From positions 1-50,771 of the forward strand of contig NZBT01000012.1 of assembly GCA_002688015.1 (NCBI GenBank): 50,771 nt of DNA, given 5' to 3'. Below, piece by piece: positions 26,947 through 36,465 of this stretch (position 1 is its first letter; every line of letters starts with the position of its first letter). The position numbers and the translations under genes are program-made. The notes below the pieces were generated by a model. That model made no database searches, was not told the DNA's origin, and worked only from the letters and a program-made list of their open reading frames with translations. The stretch is from Candidatus Pacearchaeota archaeon. GTDB lineage: Archaea; Nanobdellota; Nanobdellia; Pacearchaeales; GW2011-AR1.

Positions 26947-28074
26947 ATGCCTGATAAAAGAGTTGGAGTTTACTCTATAATTATAAATGCAATTCGTGTT
27001 TTATTACTCTTAGGGCTGTACGTCGGTTTTCAGAATAATAGAAAGCTTGTTATGATAATGTCTATAGCTGGACTAATTGTGACTTTTCTTCCTTTTCTAC
27101 TGAAGAGCACGTTTAATATAGAATCCCCTGTTTTTATTGAAGTTATAATAATAGCCGCTGTTTATGGAAGTTTGTTCTTAATTGAAGTCAGAGGATTATT
27201 TGCAGGGGTTTGGTGGTGGGACATGTTGTTGAATATTGTTGCAGGGGCAGCTTTAGGACTTATTGGATTAAGTATAATGTATGCTCTTTATAGGGGGAGA
27301 ATAATAAGTGCAAATCCTTTTGTTATGTCCTTTTTTGCTCTTTGTTTTGCAGTTACAGTTGGAGTTTTATGGGAAGCCTTTGAATTTGCTTTAGATACTT
27401 GGGCTGGTTTTATTTTACAGAAGGCGGGAAATGATACAATAGGAGATTTATTATCTACATTATTTGGAGCGCTTGTTGTTTCTTTGTTTGGATATAATTA
27501 TTTGAAAGAAGGGAGATCAGGGATATTTAGCTCATTTTTAGTGAGGCTTGTTGGAGGACATAGAAAGTTCTTAGGGAGTGAGAATTTGCTTGAGAGAAGT
27601 TCTGAAGACATAGGGAATTCGATTAAGAAGGGGGAATCAGACAGACTTGAGTTTAAATCAAGTTTAAGAACGAATTTACACACTAATGAAACTGATAAGA
27701 ATATTGAAAAAGCTGTTTTGAAGACAATGGTTGCCTTTTTGAATTCTAATGGGGGAACTTTGCTTGTAGGGGTGTCTGACTCTGGAGATGTTGTTGGTTT
27801 GGAGAGAGATAAGTTTAAGGATAATGATTCTTTGAAGTTACATCTCACTAATCTTATCAGAAGACATATTGGAAGTCATTTTATGCAGTTTATTGATTTT
27901 GAGCTCTTCTCTGTAGAAGATAAACATGTTTTGAGGATAGATTGTCATAGGAGTGATAAGCGTGTCTTCTTGAAGTTCTATGGAGATGAGGAGTTTTATG
28001 TGAGACATGGGCCAAGTTCAGTTAAGTTGACTGGAGATGGGTTGATTGATTATATTGCTCATAGGTTTAGGTAA
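26947..28074 (+). CDS. membrane protein (YjdF/DUF2238-like) fused to Schlafen AlbA_2 domain
   Basis: N-terminal helices with WWWDMLLNIVAGAALGLIGL and GVLWEAFEFALDTWAG; C-terminal ESDRLEFKSSLR...VAFLNSNGGTLLVGVSDSGDVVGLERD. Confidence 0.75.
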   Translation: MPDKRVGVYSIIINAIRVLLLLGLYVGFQNNRKLVMIMSIAGLIVTFLPFLLKSTFNIESPVFIEVIIIAAVYGSLFLIEVRGLFAGVWWWDMLLNIVAGAALGLIGLSIMYALYRGRIISANPFVMSFFALCFAVTVGVLWEAFEFALDTWAGFILQKAGNDTIGDLLSTLFGALVVSLFGYNYLKEGRSGIFSSFLVRLVGGHRKFLGSENLLERSSEDIGNSIKKGESDRLEFKSSLRTNLHTNETDKNIEKAVLKTMVAFLNSNGGTLLVGVSDSGDVVGLERDKFKDNDSLKLHLTNLIRRHIGSHFMQFIDFELFSVEDKHVLRIDCHRSDKRVFLKFYGDEEFYVRHGPSSVKLTGDGLIDYIAHRFR

Positions 28075-28103
28075 ATTTAAAAACAGTCTCTTCAAAGAGA
28101 TTT

Positions 28104-28406
28104 ATGGCCGAAGAAGATTTAGATACAACTTCTAGAGAGAAGACTTGGTATGAAATGAAAGGAAAGATTTTGGTTCCTTTAGGTATCCATGCAAGAGTAG
28201 CTATGGATTTAGTTAATTTGGCTAAAGAATATGACGGAGAGACAAAAATGGTTTACAAAGGAAGAGAATACAATTTGAAAAGTATAATGAATATGATGAC
28301 TGCCGCTGCCCTTGCTTATACTTCTGTTGTTTTTAAGATTGAAGAAAGAGAAGGAAGTGAAGAATTAGCTAATGGATTGATTAGGATAATAAGTGAGCAG
28401 GATTAA
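28104..28406 (+). CDS. HPr-like protein
   Basis: PLGIHARVAMDLVNLAKEYDGETKMVYKGREYNLKSIMNMMTAAA: HPr-type HAR active-site motif and KSIM motif. Confidence 0.75.
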   Translation: MAEEDLDTTSREKTWYEMKGKILVPLGIHARVAMDLVNLAKEYDGETKMVYKGREYNLKSIMNMMTAAALAYTSVVFKIEEREGSEELANGLIRIISEQD

Positions 28407-28440
28407 GAAGGTTTAAGAAGAAGGGGAAAGTTGGGAAACC

Positions 28441-28632
28441 ATGGGATTTGGATATGTTGAGAAGGTTAGGACTCCGATTTTTGTAAACGTGCTTAAACCT
28501 TATACGGAATTATTTTGTACGAACAGAAAATGGTTTCTACTCGGGGGGAGATTTAGATTATCTCCTTGAGATGTTTGAGAATTCTTTTATGAAATTATTA
28601 AAGTTTCAAAGAGAAAGAAATAATAGGCCTTA
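28441..28632 (+). pseudogene. possible frameshifted small gene remnant
   Basis: Frame A MGFGYVEKVRTPIFVNVLKPYTELF...; frame B LIRNYFVRTENGFYSGGDLDYLLEMFENSFMKLLKFQRERNNRP*. Confidence 0.3.
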
Positions 28633-29721
28633 GTTAATTTTGTGAGCTGTTCCTATGGCATCACTGATATTTTTGAATCCATCTTTCTTTAGGAGGTTAA
28701 CAAGGTCACGATTGATTTCGCTTATTAGAGAAGGGCCCTCGTATATCATTCCAGTTATTAGCTGTACTAGGCTTGCTCCTAACTTTATCTTTTTGTAAGC
28801 ATCTTCAGCGGAGAAGATTCCTCCTACTCCTATGATAACGAATTTGCCTTTTGTTTTTTTGTATATGTATGAGATTAGATTATTTGCTTTTGCTTCTAAA
28901 GGCTTTCCGGAGAGGCCTCCTGATTTTTCTTTATGCTTCTTTGTTAGATTGGAACAGATAAGCCCAGAGATTTTGTGTTTTTTTGCTAACTTTAGGGTTT
29001 CGTCAATTGTTTTTTTATCTAAATCTGGAGAGATTTTTATGAAAATTGGTTTTTTCATTTTGAGAGCAGAGACTTTTGAGAGAAGTTGTGAAAGAAGCTT
29101 TGGATCTGAAAATGGTTGTCCCCCATATGCGTTCGGACAAGAGATGTTTATTGTTAGATAGCTTGCTTGTTTTAGGTTTGCGAATTTTTTTATTGAATAT
29201 AGATAATCAGAAATTGCTACTTTTTCTTTTACTGTTTCCTTGCAATTTGTTTTTGCTATGGAGATTCCTAAAGGGATCTGGGGGGAAATGGATTTTAGAG
29301 AATTGTAAATTTTGTCGGCTCCTTTGTTGTTGAGGCCGAGATTTATCCAGAGGCTTTCTTTGTTAGGAAGACGTTTGATTCTTGTTCCTTTATTTCCAGA
29401 ACAAGGTTTTGCTGTTATGCTTCCTAATTCTGCGAATCCGAACCCAATTGTTGGGAGAATGTCTGAAAGTTCAGCGTTTTTATCGAATCCTGCTGAAAGG
29501 CCAACTGGATTTTTGAATTTTATTCCCAGAAGGTTTTGGGATAGGATTGGGTTTTCATAGTTGTATATGTTTGAGAGCAGAGATTTGAATAGGGGAGATT
29601 TTCCAAGCTTTATTCCTAGTTTTATGGCTTTGTTGTGTGTTTCTTCGGGATCACGCTTAAAGGCAAGAGGTTTGAGGATTGATTTGTAAACCTTTCTTGT
29701 AAGGGTTTCCATACATTTCAT
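28630..29721 (-). CDS. pyrD: dihydroorotate dehydrogenase, class-2-like
   Basis: N-terminal helical extension; NPVGLSAGFDKNAE, GFGFAELGSITAKPCSGN, NISCPNAYGG, IGVGGIFSAEDAYKKIKLGASLVQLITGMIYEGP. Confidence 0.9.
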   Translation of the reverse strand: MKCMETLTRKVYKSILKPLAFKRDPEETHNKAIKLGIKLGKSPLFKSLLSNIYNYENPILSQNLLGIKFKNPVGLSAGFDKNAELSDILPTIGFGFAELGSITAKPCSGNKGTRIKRLPNKESLWINLGLNNKGADKIYNSLKSISPQIPLGISIAKTNCKETVKEKVAISDYLYSIKKFANLKQASYLTINISCPNAYGGQPFSDPKLLSQLLSKVSALKMKKPIFIKISPDLDKKTIDETLKLAKKHKISGLICSNLTKKHKEKSGGLSGKPLEAKANNLISYIYKKTKGKFVIIGVGGIFSAEDAYKKIKLGASLVQLITGMIYEGPSLISEINRDLVNLLKKDGFKNISDAIGTAHKIN

Positions 29722-29986
29722 TCAAGAAAGAGGTATATAAATTTGTTTGTTAGAAGATTCACATAATTTTATTCATCTCAGATACTCTTTTTTCAACCCC
29801 AAGAGATTCATTAAACATTTTATGAAAGAGTTTTTTTCTTGTAGAAGAGATTGTTGCTGCTTAGTCTTAGATAGGTTTAAATACCCTTATTCTTGCTTAG
29901 GTTAAAGGTAATAGGAAAATATACAGGAAGTGAATTATGTCAGCTATTTTTATGTTAAAAATTATAAGGAGGTTAAATGTTTGAGA

Positions 29987-30238
29987 ATGAAGGTTTACGT
30001 TGGAAATCTCCCATGGAGTGTTGATGATGCAAAGCTTAAGGAAATGTTCGCTGAATTTGGCGAAATAACTGAAGCTACTGTTATTAAAGACAAGTATAGT
30101 GGAAGATCCAAAGGATTCGGTTTTGTTACTTTTGCGGATGATGAGTCTGCGAAAAAGGCTATTTCAGAAATGAGCGAGAAAGAGCTTGAAGGAAGAGCTA
30201 TTAAGGTTAATGAAGCGAGACCAATGGAAGAACGATAG
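29987..30238 (+). CDS. RRM-domain RNA-binding protein
   Basis: KVYVGNLPW (RNP2) and RSKGFGFVTF (RNP1). Upstream extension to 29930 is unlikely. Confidence 0.9.
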   Translation: MKVYVGNLPWSVDDAKLKEMFAEFGEITEATVIKDKYSGRSKGFGFVTFADDESAKKAISEMSEKELEGRAIKVNEARPMEER

Positions 30239-30266
30239 TTAGCGGTTAATCGCTAATAAGGAGGTT
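30239..30266 (+). promoter_or_regulatory. 3' hairpin plus SD-like motif after RRM gene
   Basis: TTAGCG-GTTAAT-CGCTAA followed by ATAAGGAGGTT with no ORF behind it. Confidence 0.5.
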
Positions 30267-30352
30267 TTAGTTTATTTTTTTATTTTTATTGTTTCTTTGA
30301 ATTTTTTGTGTATTTTTGATAGTTTTATATATACATTTTTTCTTGTAATTTT

Positions 30353-30435
30353 GCCCAGATGCCGGAGCGGTCTAACGGAACGGTCTCGAACACCGTGTCC
30401 TTCGGGACTCCCAGGTTCGAATCCTGGTCTGGGCG
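30353..30435 (+). tRNA. tRNA-Ser(CGA)
   Basis: Acceptor GCCCAGA/TCTGGGC, anticodon arm ACGGT-CTCGAAC-ACCGT (CGA), long variable arm GTCC-TTCG-GGAC. Confidence 0.93.
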
Positions 30436-30440
30436 TAGGG

Positions 30441-32204
30441 TTATGTTTTGTTTTGTAATTTGTAGAGGCTGAAGAATTTACCTCTTTTTTTTACTAGTTC
30501 ATTGAATTTGCCTTGTTCAACAATTTTCCCGTCTTCCATAACTATGATTCTATCAACATTCTTTAGTGTAGAGAGACGGTGGGCAACAATTATTGAAGTT
30601 TTATCTTTTAGTTCTTTGCTAATGCTTTCTTGTATGTCTTGTTCTGTTTTGCTGTCTAAGTGAGATGTTGCTTCATCTAATATTAGAACTGAAGAATTTT
30701 TGTATATTGCTCTTGCTATGCCTATTCTTTGTCTTTCTCCTCCACTGACTTTATACCCTTTTTCTCCTAAAAGTGTTGAAAGTCCCTTAGGCAATTTCTC
30801 AATTACTTTGGCTAATGAAGATATTTTGATTGATTTTTCAAGAAGGGAGGCGTTTCTTTTTAGAGATGAGATAGAAAGATTTTCGGCTAAAGTCATATCA
30901 AACATTTCAGAATCTTGTAAGACCGCTGTTATAGTATTAGTGACGGAGCTATGTTTGAATTTGTTTATATCAATTCCATCAATGTAGATTCCTCCGCTTT
31001 TAATTTTGTATAGACCTAAGAGTAATTTTGTTATTGTTGATTTTCCGCATCCTGATCTACCTACAATCCCTATTTTTTCACTTCTGTTTATTGTTAAATT
31101 GAAATCGTCAAGAACTTGTTTTTTCTTGTATCTGAATAAAACATTTCTAAATTCTATTTTTTTCCAGTTTTTAGAAATTTCTAAAAGGTCTTCGGATTCT
31201 CTGTCAAATACTTTTTCTCCAAGAATTGTCATTAGTCTTCTTGTTGCAGATTTAATTTTGATGAAAATGTCTGTGGTTTCACTTACTTTGTCTAATGATT
31301 GTCTTAGTCTGTTGAAATATGTAGCAAATACAATGATTGATCCTAATGTGATTGCTCCAGAAACGAAATCAAATCCTACAAGTAAAATGAAGAGTGCATA
31401 ACCTATTGCTGCGAATGATCTTGTAACCTTTATTTTCATTTGAGAGGTCTTTTTTGTACTGAGCCAGATTTTGTAGTATTGTTCTTCATATTTTCTAGTT
31501 GATTTTTCGAAGACGTCTCTTAAACCTAAGGATTTTACAGAAAGGACATTTGATGTTGATTCGTGTATCTTTCCACTGACTTTTTCAGTGATCTTGTTCA
31601 TTTCATCTGCCCAATAACTAAGTTTCTTGTAGTAATATCTTTCCATAGTAAGATAGATTGAAATGTAGGTTAAGCTGAATAGTGCATATTGCCAGCCGAG
31701 AAAAATGAATATTCCTAAGCTTCCAAAGATTCCTATAATCACAAAGATAACATAATTGTTTGTGAAATTAGAGAAGAATGTGTAAATCTGATTGCTTCCT
31801 TGGTTTATTTTTTGTATTTTTGAGCCTGCATCTTCTTTTTCGTGCCATTGGAGTTCTAGATCCATAAGTCTTGACATTGATATTTCTCTTACTTTTTGTC
31901 TTGTTTTTGCTCCTACAATGCTACAGTTAATTTTAGCCCACATTCTTGTTAGGACTTGTAAGACTCCCGTGAGGCCCATAAAGGCAACTAATAGATAGAA
32001 TTTAGTGAGGTTTTGTCCTGCTTGGTATTTTGTAAAGAAATCTATGACCATACCCAAAAGGAAAGCCGTAACAAAGGGCGCAATTTCCGACAGGGCACGA
32101 ATTGTGACGAAGAACCCATATTTTAGTCTATTTCCTTCAAGAAATTTCCAAATATCACTAAAGAAATCACTGGTTTTATAGGCCCCCCTTATATTTTTTA
32201 CCAC
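30441..32204 (-). CDS. ABC transporter, fused permease/ATPase (exporter type)
   Basis: GRSGCGKST, VSGGERQRIGIARAI, LILDEATSHLD; N-terminal TM domain. Confidence 0.93.
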   Translation of the reverse strand: MVKNIRGAYKTSDFFSDIWKFLEGNRLKYGFFVTIRALSEIAPFVTAFLLGMVIDFFTKYQAGQNLTKFYLLVAFMGLTGVLQVLTRMWAKINCSIVGAKTRQKVREISMSRLMDLELQWHEKEDAGSKIQKINQGSNQIYTFFSNFTNNYVIFVIIGIFGSLGIFIFLGWQYALFSLTYISIYLTMERYYYKKLSYWADEMNKITEKVSGKIHESTSNVLSVKSLGLRDVFEKSTRKYEEQYYKIWLSTKKTSQMKIKVTRSFAAIGYALFILLVGFDFVSGAITLGSIIVFATYFNRLRQSLDKVSETTDIFIKIKSATRRLMTILGEKVFDRESEDLLEISKNWKKIEFRNVLFRYKKKQVLDDFNLTINRSEKIGIVGRSGCGKSTITKLLLGLYKIKSGGIYIDGIDINKFKHSSVTNTITAVLQDSEMFDMTLAENLSISSLKRNASLLEKSIKISSLAKVIEKLPKGLSTLLGEKGYKVSGGERQRIGIARAIYKNSSVLILDEATSHLDSKTEQDIQESISKELKDKTSIIVAHRLSTLKNVDRIIVMEDGKIVEQGKFNELVKKRGKFFSLYKLQNKT

Positions 32205-32351
32205 TTTTCTCTTAATTTGTTTACGTGTAGGTTATATATAAATGTAACTATCAAGTGATAACACATACGAAAAGTATTTAAAGAGCCCTATTCACATAAG
32301 AGTATAAGTTGAATTCTAAAGGTTTATATAACTTTTTTATGTTTAATTTTC

Positions 32352-32447
32352 ATGGTTTTAGATGAAATTGAAGAAGAGAAAGGCTCAGATCCAGAAGAGC
32401 AAGAAAGCGTTGATGTTCCTGAAGAAGTAGATAAATTTCTAACTTGA
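32352..32447 (+). CDS. putative 31-aa acidic peptide
   Basis: MVLDEIEEEKGSDPEEQESVDVPEEVDKFLT* just after a TTTATATAA element. Confidence 0.35.
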   Translation: MVLDEIEEEKGSDPEEQESVDVPEEVDKFLT

Positions 32448-32498
32448 TCTGCTGTTTTTCACACAAGAATTTTTAAAGCCTGATTGTTAAAGGCCGTA

Positions 32499-34628
32499 AT
32501 GGAGAGGATGAAGTTTGATTCTCAGGGAACTTTAGTGGGTGTTGACGGTAGTTTAATTAAGGAATCTGATAGAGGGAAAGGGATTAGAAAAAGAGATAGA
32601 TACAATGGGAATAATTGGAATAATGGTGATAACGGAGAGAATGACGAGCACGGGGAATACAAGTCTGAGAAGTTGAAGAGATCTGAGGACCTTGAATTTC
32701 TGAAAGAAGAAGGGGAAGAGAAAGTTGGAATTGAAGAAGAGAAGAGGACCGAAGATATTTTTGAGAAGAGTTATTGGAATTTATTTTCTGGAAAGGAAGC
32801 TTTGGCTCCGTTGAAGTTTAGTAATGGGAAGACACAAGAAGATGTTGTTAAGGAAATTGTTTCCTTAATAGAGAATGGTAAGAAGATTATATTTCTACAT
32901 GGAACTTGTGGGACTGGAAAGAGTGCGATTGCTCTAAATATTGCTCGTGTTTTAGGATCTGCTTCTATTGTTGTTCCTGTCAAAGCTCTACAGAAGCAAT
33001 ATGAAGAAGATTATATGGGGAATAAGTGGCTCAATATGGATTCCAAGAGAAAAATGAAAATTGCAATGATTACTGGAAGAGATAATCATGATTCTTTGTT
33101 TTTTCCTGGAAAGAGTTGTGCAGATCCAAGTTTGCCTGAGAATATTAAGATTACTGAAAAGAATTATGAAAAGATAAAAGAATATTATGAAGAGAATCCT
33201 TTGATAAGAAATAAAGTTAATGTGGATATGGACAGGATAAGAAGAATGTCAATTGCTCCAGCGAACCCTTATTGGAGTCCTATATTGCCAGCTGATTTCG
33301 AAGCTAAGCAGTTTCATGATGCTACTAAGAGAAGATATAAGGGATGTGATGGGAAGGATTATGTTTTTTATCATAGAAAACGAGGGTGTTCTTATTATGA
33401 TCAATATCTTTCTTATTTAATGGCTGATGTGAATATCTTTAATTCTGCTAAATATCTTGCTGAAATTAATATTGGGAGAAAGCCGGAGACAGAAGTTGAG
33501 ATTATTGATGAAGCTGATGATTTTCTCGATTCTTTGTTTATTCAAGAAGAAATCAATTTAACTAGATTGAAGGCTGCTTTGAAACTTATTTTTCCAGAAT
33601 CTAAAAGCGCGAAAGATGTAATTGATGAGATTATAAGCTTAATAGACTTAGAAGAGAAAAATAAAAGAGCTCTTGGAATTGATGAAGATGCAATTTTTAA
33701 AATCTCTGATACGAAGATATCTAAAGTCCTCAAATTATTGAATTCCAATCAGGAACTTAAGGCTGAGATTGCTCTTGATGAACTGAACTATTCAAATCGT
33801 GTTTTAACAGTAGCTGAGGATTTTCTTAGAGTTATAGATGAAGTGTACCTGAGCTACAGAAAAGATGAAGATGATAATTTATATTCAAAGATTGTTAGTA
33901 CTAATTTGAAGTCGAAAATTGATGAGTTGATAAGCAAAAGTAAGGCCATTGTGTTTATGTCAGGGACATTGCATTCTCCCGAGGTTTTGAAAAGGGTCTT
34001 TAAGATTTCTGACTATGAGACAGTTGAAGCAGAAACTTTGAATTTTGGGAATGTGGAGATTATTAGGACTGGGAAAGAGTTTGATTGTAAATATACTAAC
34101 TTCTCTAATGGGAGCAAGACAAGAGAAGATTATCTGACAGCTTTGAATTCCTGTGTTGAGAGGGCGAAATTACCTTTACTTGTGCATGTGAATGCTTTTC
34201 AAGATCTTCCGAGTGATGAAGATAAGATGAGTTTTGAAGTTAATAGTCTAATGAGTAATGAGAAACTTAAAGAAATACAGAAAGAAGATAAGACAGGAAG
34301 GGCAGTTAGTATTTTTAAGCAAGGTCTGTCTGATAGTCTATTTACAACTAAGTGTTCTAGAGGTGTTGATTTTCCAGGGGATGTGTGTAAAAGTATGATT
34401 TTTACAAAATATCCTAATCCAAATATGCAAGATACATTTTGGAAAGTTTTGATGAAAACACATAGTGATTACTTTTGGGATTTTTATAAAGATAAAGCAA
34501 GGCGTGAATTCTTACAAAGATTGTATAGGGCTCTTAGAAGTATGGATGATCATGTTTATATCTTGTCCCCAGATTTGCGTGTTTTAGAGGCTGTTCAGGG
34601 ATTGCAAAAGCAGAATGGAGAAATTTAA
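32499..34628 (+). CDS. DinG/XPD-like superfamily 2 helicase
   Basis: HGTCGTGKSAIALNIA (Walker A), VEIIDEADDFLDS (Walker B), SRGVDFPGDVCKSMIFTKYPNPN, RLYRALRS. Cysteines between A and B (SCADP, GCDGK, GCSYY). Confidence 0.75.
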   Translation: MERMKFDSQGTLVGVDGSLIKESDRGKGIRKRDRYNGNNWNNGDNGENDEHGEYKSEKLKRSEDLEFLKEEGEEKVGIEEEKRTEDIFEKSYWNLFSGKEALAPLKFSNGKTQEDVVKEIVSLIENGKKIIFLHGTCGTGKSAIALNIARVLGSASIVVPVKALQKQYEEDYMGNKWLNMDSKRKMKIAMITGRDNHDSLFFPGKSCADPSLPENIKITEKNYEKIKEYYEENPLIRNKVNVDMDRIRRMSIAPANPYWSPILPADFEAKQFHDATKRRYKGCDGKDYVFYHRKRGCSYYDQYLSYLMADVNIFNSAKYLAEINIGRKPETEVEIIDEADDFLDSLFIQEEINLTRLKAALKLIFPESKSAKDVIDEIISLIDLEEKNKRALGIDEDAIFKISDTKISKVLKLLNSNQELKAEIALDELNYSNRVLTVAEDFLRVIDEVYLSYRKDEDDNLYSKIVSTNLKSKIDELISKSKAIVFMSGTLHSPEVLKRVFKISDYETVEAETLNFGNVEIIRTGKEFDCKYTNFSNGSKTREDYLTALNSCVERAKLPLLVHVNAFQDLPSDEDKMSFEVNSLMSNEKLKEIQKEDKTGRAVSIFKQGLSDSLFTTKCSRGVDFPGDVCKSMIFTKYPNPNMQDTFWKVLMKTHSDYFWDFYKDKARREFLQRLYRALRSMDDHVYILSPDLRVLEAVQGLQKQNGEI

Positions 34629-34652
34629 ATATATATTCCTCTTTCATTTTGT

Positions 34653-34895
34653 ATGGTAAGTAAGAATATTAGTTGTTTGATTTCTGGGATTGCTTTAATT
34701 GCGTTGGGGATTTTCTTAATTGGAGTAGGTTTTAATATTGACGATAGGGGTGGAATTATAGCAGTTGGGATTTATGGTTTGATTGCTTTGGGAATTGGAA
34801 TCTTTATGTTATTTAATTTGGAGAAGGAAGACAAAGTTGAACAGATTAAGAAAGTTGAAAACAAAACAAATAAAAAGTCTGGGAGTAATAAGTAG
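34653..34895 (+). CDS. small two-TM membrane protein
   Basis: ISCLISGIALIALGIFLIGVGF...GIYGLIALGIGIFMLF; leaderless-style promoter spacing. Confidence 0.65.
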   Translation: MVSKNISCLISGIALIALGIFLIGVGFNIDDRGGIIAVGIYGLIALGIGIFMLFNLEKEDKVEQIKKVENKTNKKSGSNK

Positions 34896-34896
34896 T

Positions 34897-35223
34897 ATGG
34901 GAAAAGAAATTATTATAAGTACAACAGCTGAAATTCCTGGAAAGAAGGTTTCTGCTGTTCTTGGAGTTGTTAAAGGGAATACAGTAAGGGCGAGAAATAT
35001 AGGAAGAGATATTGGGGCTGGATTGAAGAATATTGTTGGAGGAGAAATTAAGACTTATACTGAGATGATTAGTCAATCAAGAGAAGAAGCGATAAATAGG
35101 ATGATAAATGAGGCTATTGATTTAGGAGCAGATGGAGTTATAGGTGTTAGATTTATGACAAGTATGATTATGGCTGGAGCAAGTGAAATGCTCGCTTATG
35201 GGACAGCTGTTAAGTTGAAGTGA
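34897..35223 (+). CDS. YbjQ/UPF0145 family protein
   Basis: ISTTAEIPGKKVSAVLGVVKGNTVRARNIGRDIGAGLKNIVGGEIKTYTEMISQSREEAINRM. Confidence 0.9.
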   Translation: MGKEIIISTTAEIPGKKVSAVLGVVKGNTVRARNIGRDIGAGLKNIVGGEIKTYTEMISQSREEAINRMINEAIDLGADGVIGVRFMTSMIMAGASEMLAYGTAVKLK

Positions 35224-35284
35224 CGTAACTCTAGAGTGATAGTTAATAGTAAGCTTTAAATATATGAGATATTAGGGTTTTTTT

Positions 35285-35824
35285 ATGGATAATACTAAAG
35301 GTAAGAGAGTTGTGTATAAAACTAAGGGAATGGGATCTGGAGTAGCATTTTTACTTGCAGTAGTTATGGCAATTGTAGGAATTTTGCTGATTTGGACATT
35401 TTCATTTAGTTTTGGGGAAGGGACTATTGTTATAGCCACTTTGTTACTTGGATATTTAGTTATTGTATTTGTAGCCTCTTCTAGGAAAAAGGTTGTTGTT
35501 CGTGAAGAAAAAGTTAGAGAAGTTGAGAAAGTTGTTGAGAAACCTGTTGTATACAAAGATAGGCCTGTTTTGAAGACACAAAGAGTTATGCCAAAGCCGA
35601 AATTGTATAAGTTTGTTGGATCTTCAGAAAGTAAGGTTTATCATAGAACACATTCAAGATTAGCTAGATTAATAAGACCAAAGAATAGAGTTTATAGTAA
35701 TTCTGAATCTTTCTTTAAGAAGAAGGGATTCAAGTCTTCTGAAGATATAAAAGACCATAAGAAAGAAGAAAGAGAAGAGAAAGCTAAGACAAGTTCAAAA
35801 AAGAGAGTAAGTAAGAAGAAGTAA
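35285..35824 (+). CDS. membrane protein with basic cytosolic tail
   Basis: Two hydrophobic helices then a K/R-rich C-terminus. Confidence 0.65.
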   Translation: MDNTKGKRVVYKTKGMGSGVAFLLAVVMAIVGILLIWTFSFSFGEGTIVIATLLLGYLVIVFVASSRKKVVVREEKVREVEKVVEKPVVYKDRPVLKTQRVMPKPKLYKFVGSSESKVYHRTHSRLARLIRPKNRVYSNSESFFKKKGFKSSEDIKDHKKEEREEKAKTSSKKRVSKKK

Positions 35825-35854
35825 TTTTATAAATCCTGATTTCATGGAGATAAG

Positions 35855-36418
35855 ATGGGAATTAAGATATCTGGAAACCATAGGATACTTTTAATAATCA
35901 TTGTTTTGATAGGTATTGTAATAGGAATTTACACAATGCAAGGAGATTTAGATTCAAGAAAGAAAGTGAAGCTGGAGACAAGTGAAGGAGACATAGTTAT
36001 TTCTTTGTATTCCGATATGCCTATTACTACTGGAAATTTTGTATCTTTAGTTGAGAAAGGATTCTATAATGGGGTGATTTTCCATCGTGTGATCCCGGAT
36101 TTCATGATTCAAGGAGGAGATCCCACTGGAACTGGAACGGGAGGGCCAGGATATAATATTCAAGATGAGTTTACTCATAAAGGTGGGAATAATAATAAGA
36201 GAGGAACGATAAGCATGGCTAATGCAGGGCCGAATACGGGGGGGAGTCAGTTTTTTCTTAATGTGGCAGATAATAACTTCTTAGATGATAAGCATCCTGC
36301 TTTTGGAGAAATTATTGAAGGAATGGACGTTGTTGATAAAATTGTTAATTCTGATAGGGATGGAAATGATAAGCCTTTGACTGATGTTAAGATTGCTAAG
36401 GCAAGTGTCGTTGAATAG
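35855..36418 (+). CDS. cyclophilin-type peptidyl-prolyl isomerase, membrane-anchored
   Basis: GVIFHRVIPDFMIQGGDPTGTGTGGPGYNIQDEF, GTISMANAGPNTGGSQFF; N-terminal TM. Confidence 0.95.
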   Translation: MGIKISGNHRILLIIIVLIGIVIGIYTMQGDLDSRKKVKLETSEGDIVISLYSDMPITTGNFVSLVEKGFYNGVIFHRVIPDFMIQGGDPTGTGTGGPGYNIQDEFTHKGGNNNKRGTISMANAGPNTGGSQFFLNVADNNFLDDKHPAFGEIIEGMDVVDKIVNSDRDGNDKPLTDVKIAKASVVE

Positions 36419-36465
36419 TTTTTTATATTCATGAAGGTATGTTAATTTAAAGAGGAAGGATAAAA

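Noticed and set aside
28832-29560. Plus-strand ORFs across pyrD
   Set aside because: Antisense shadows of a clear pyrD reading frame.
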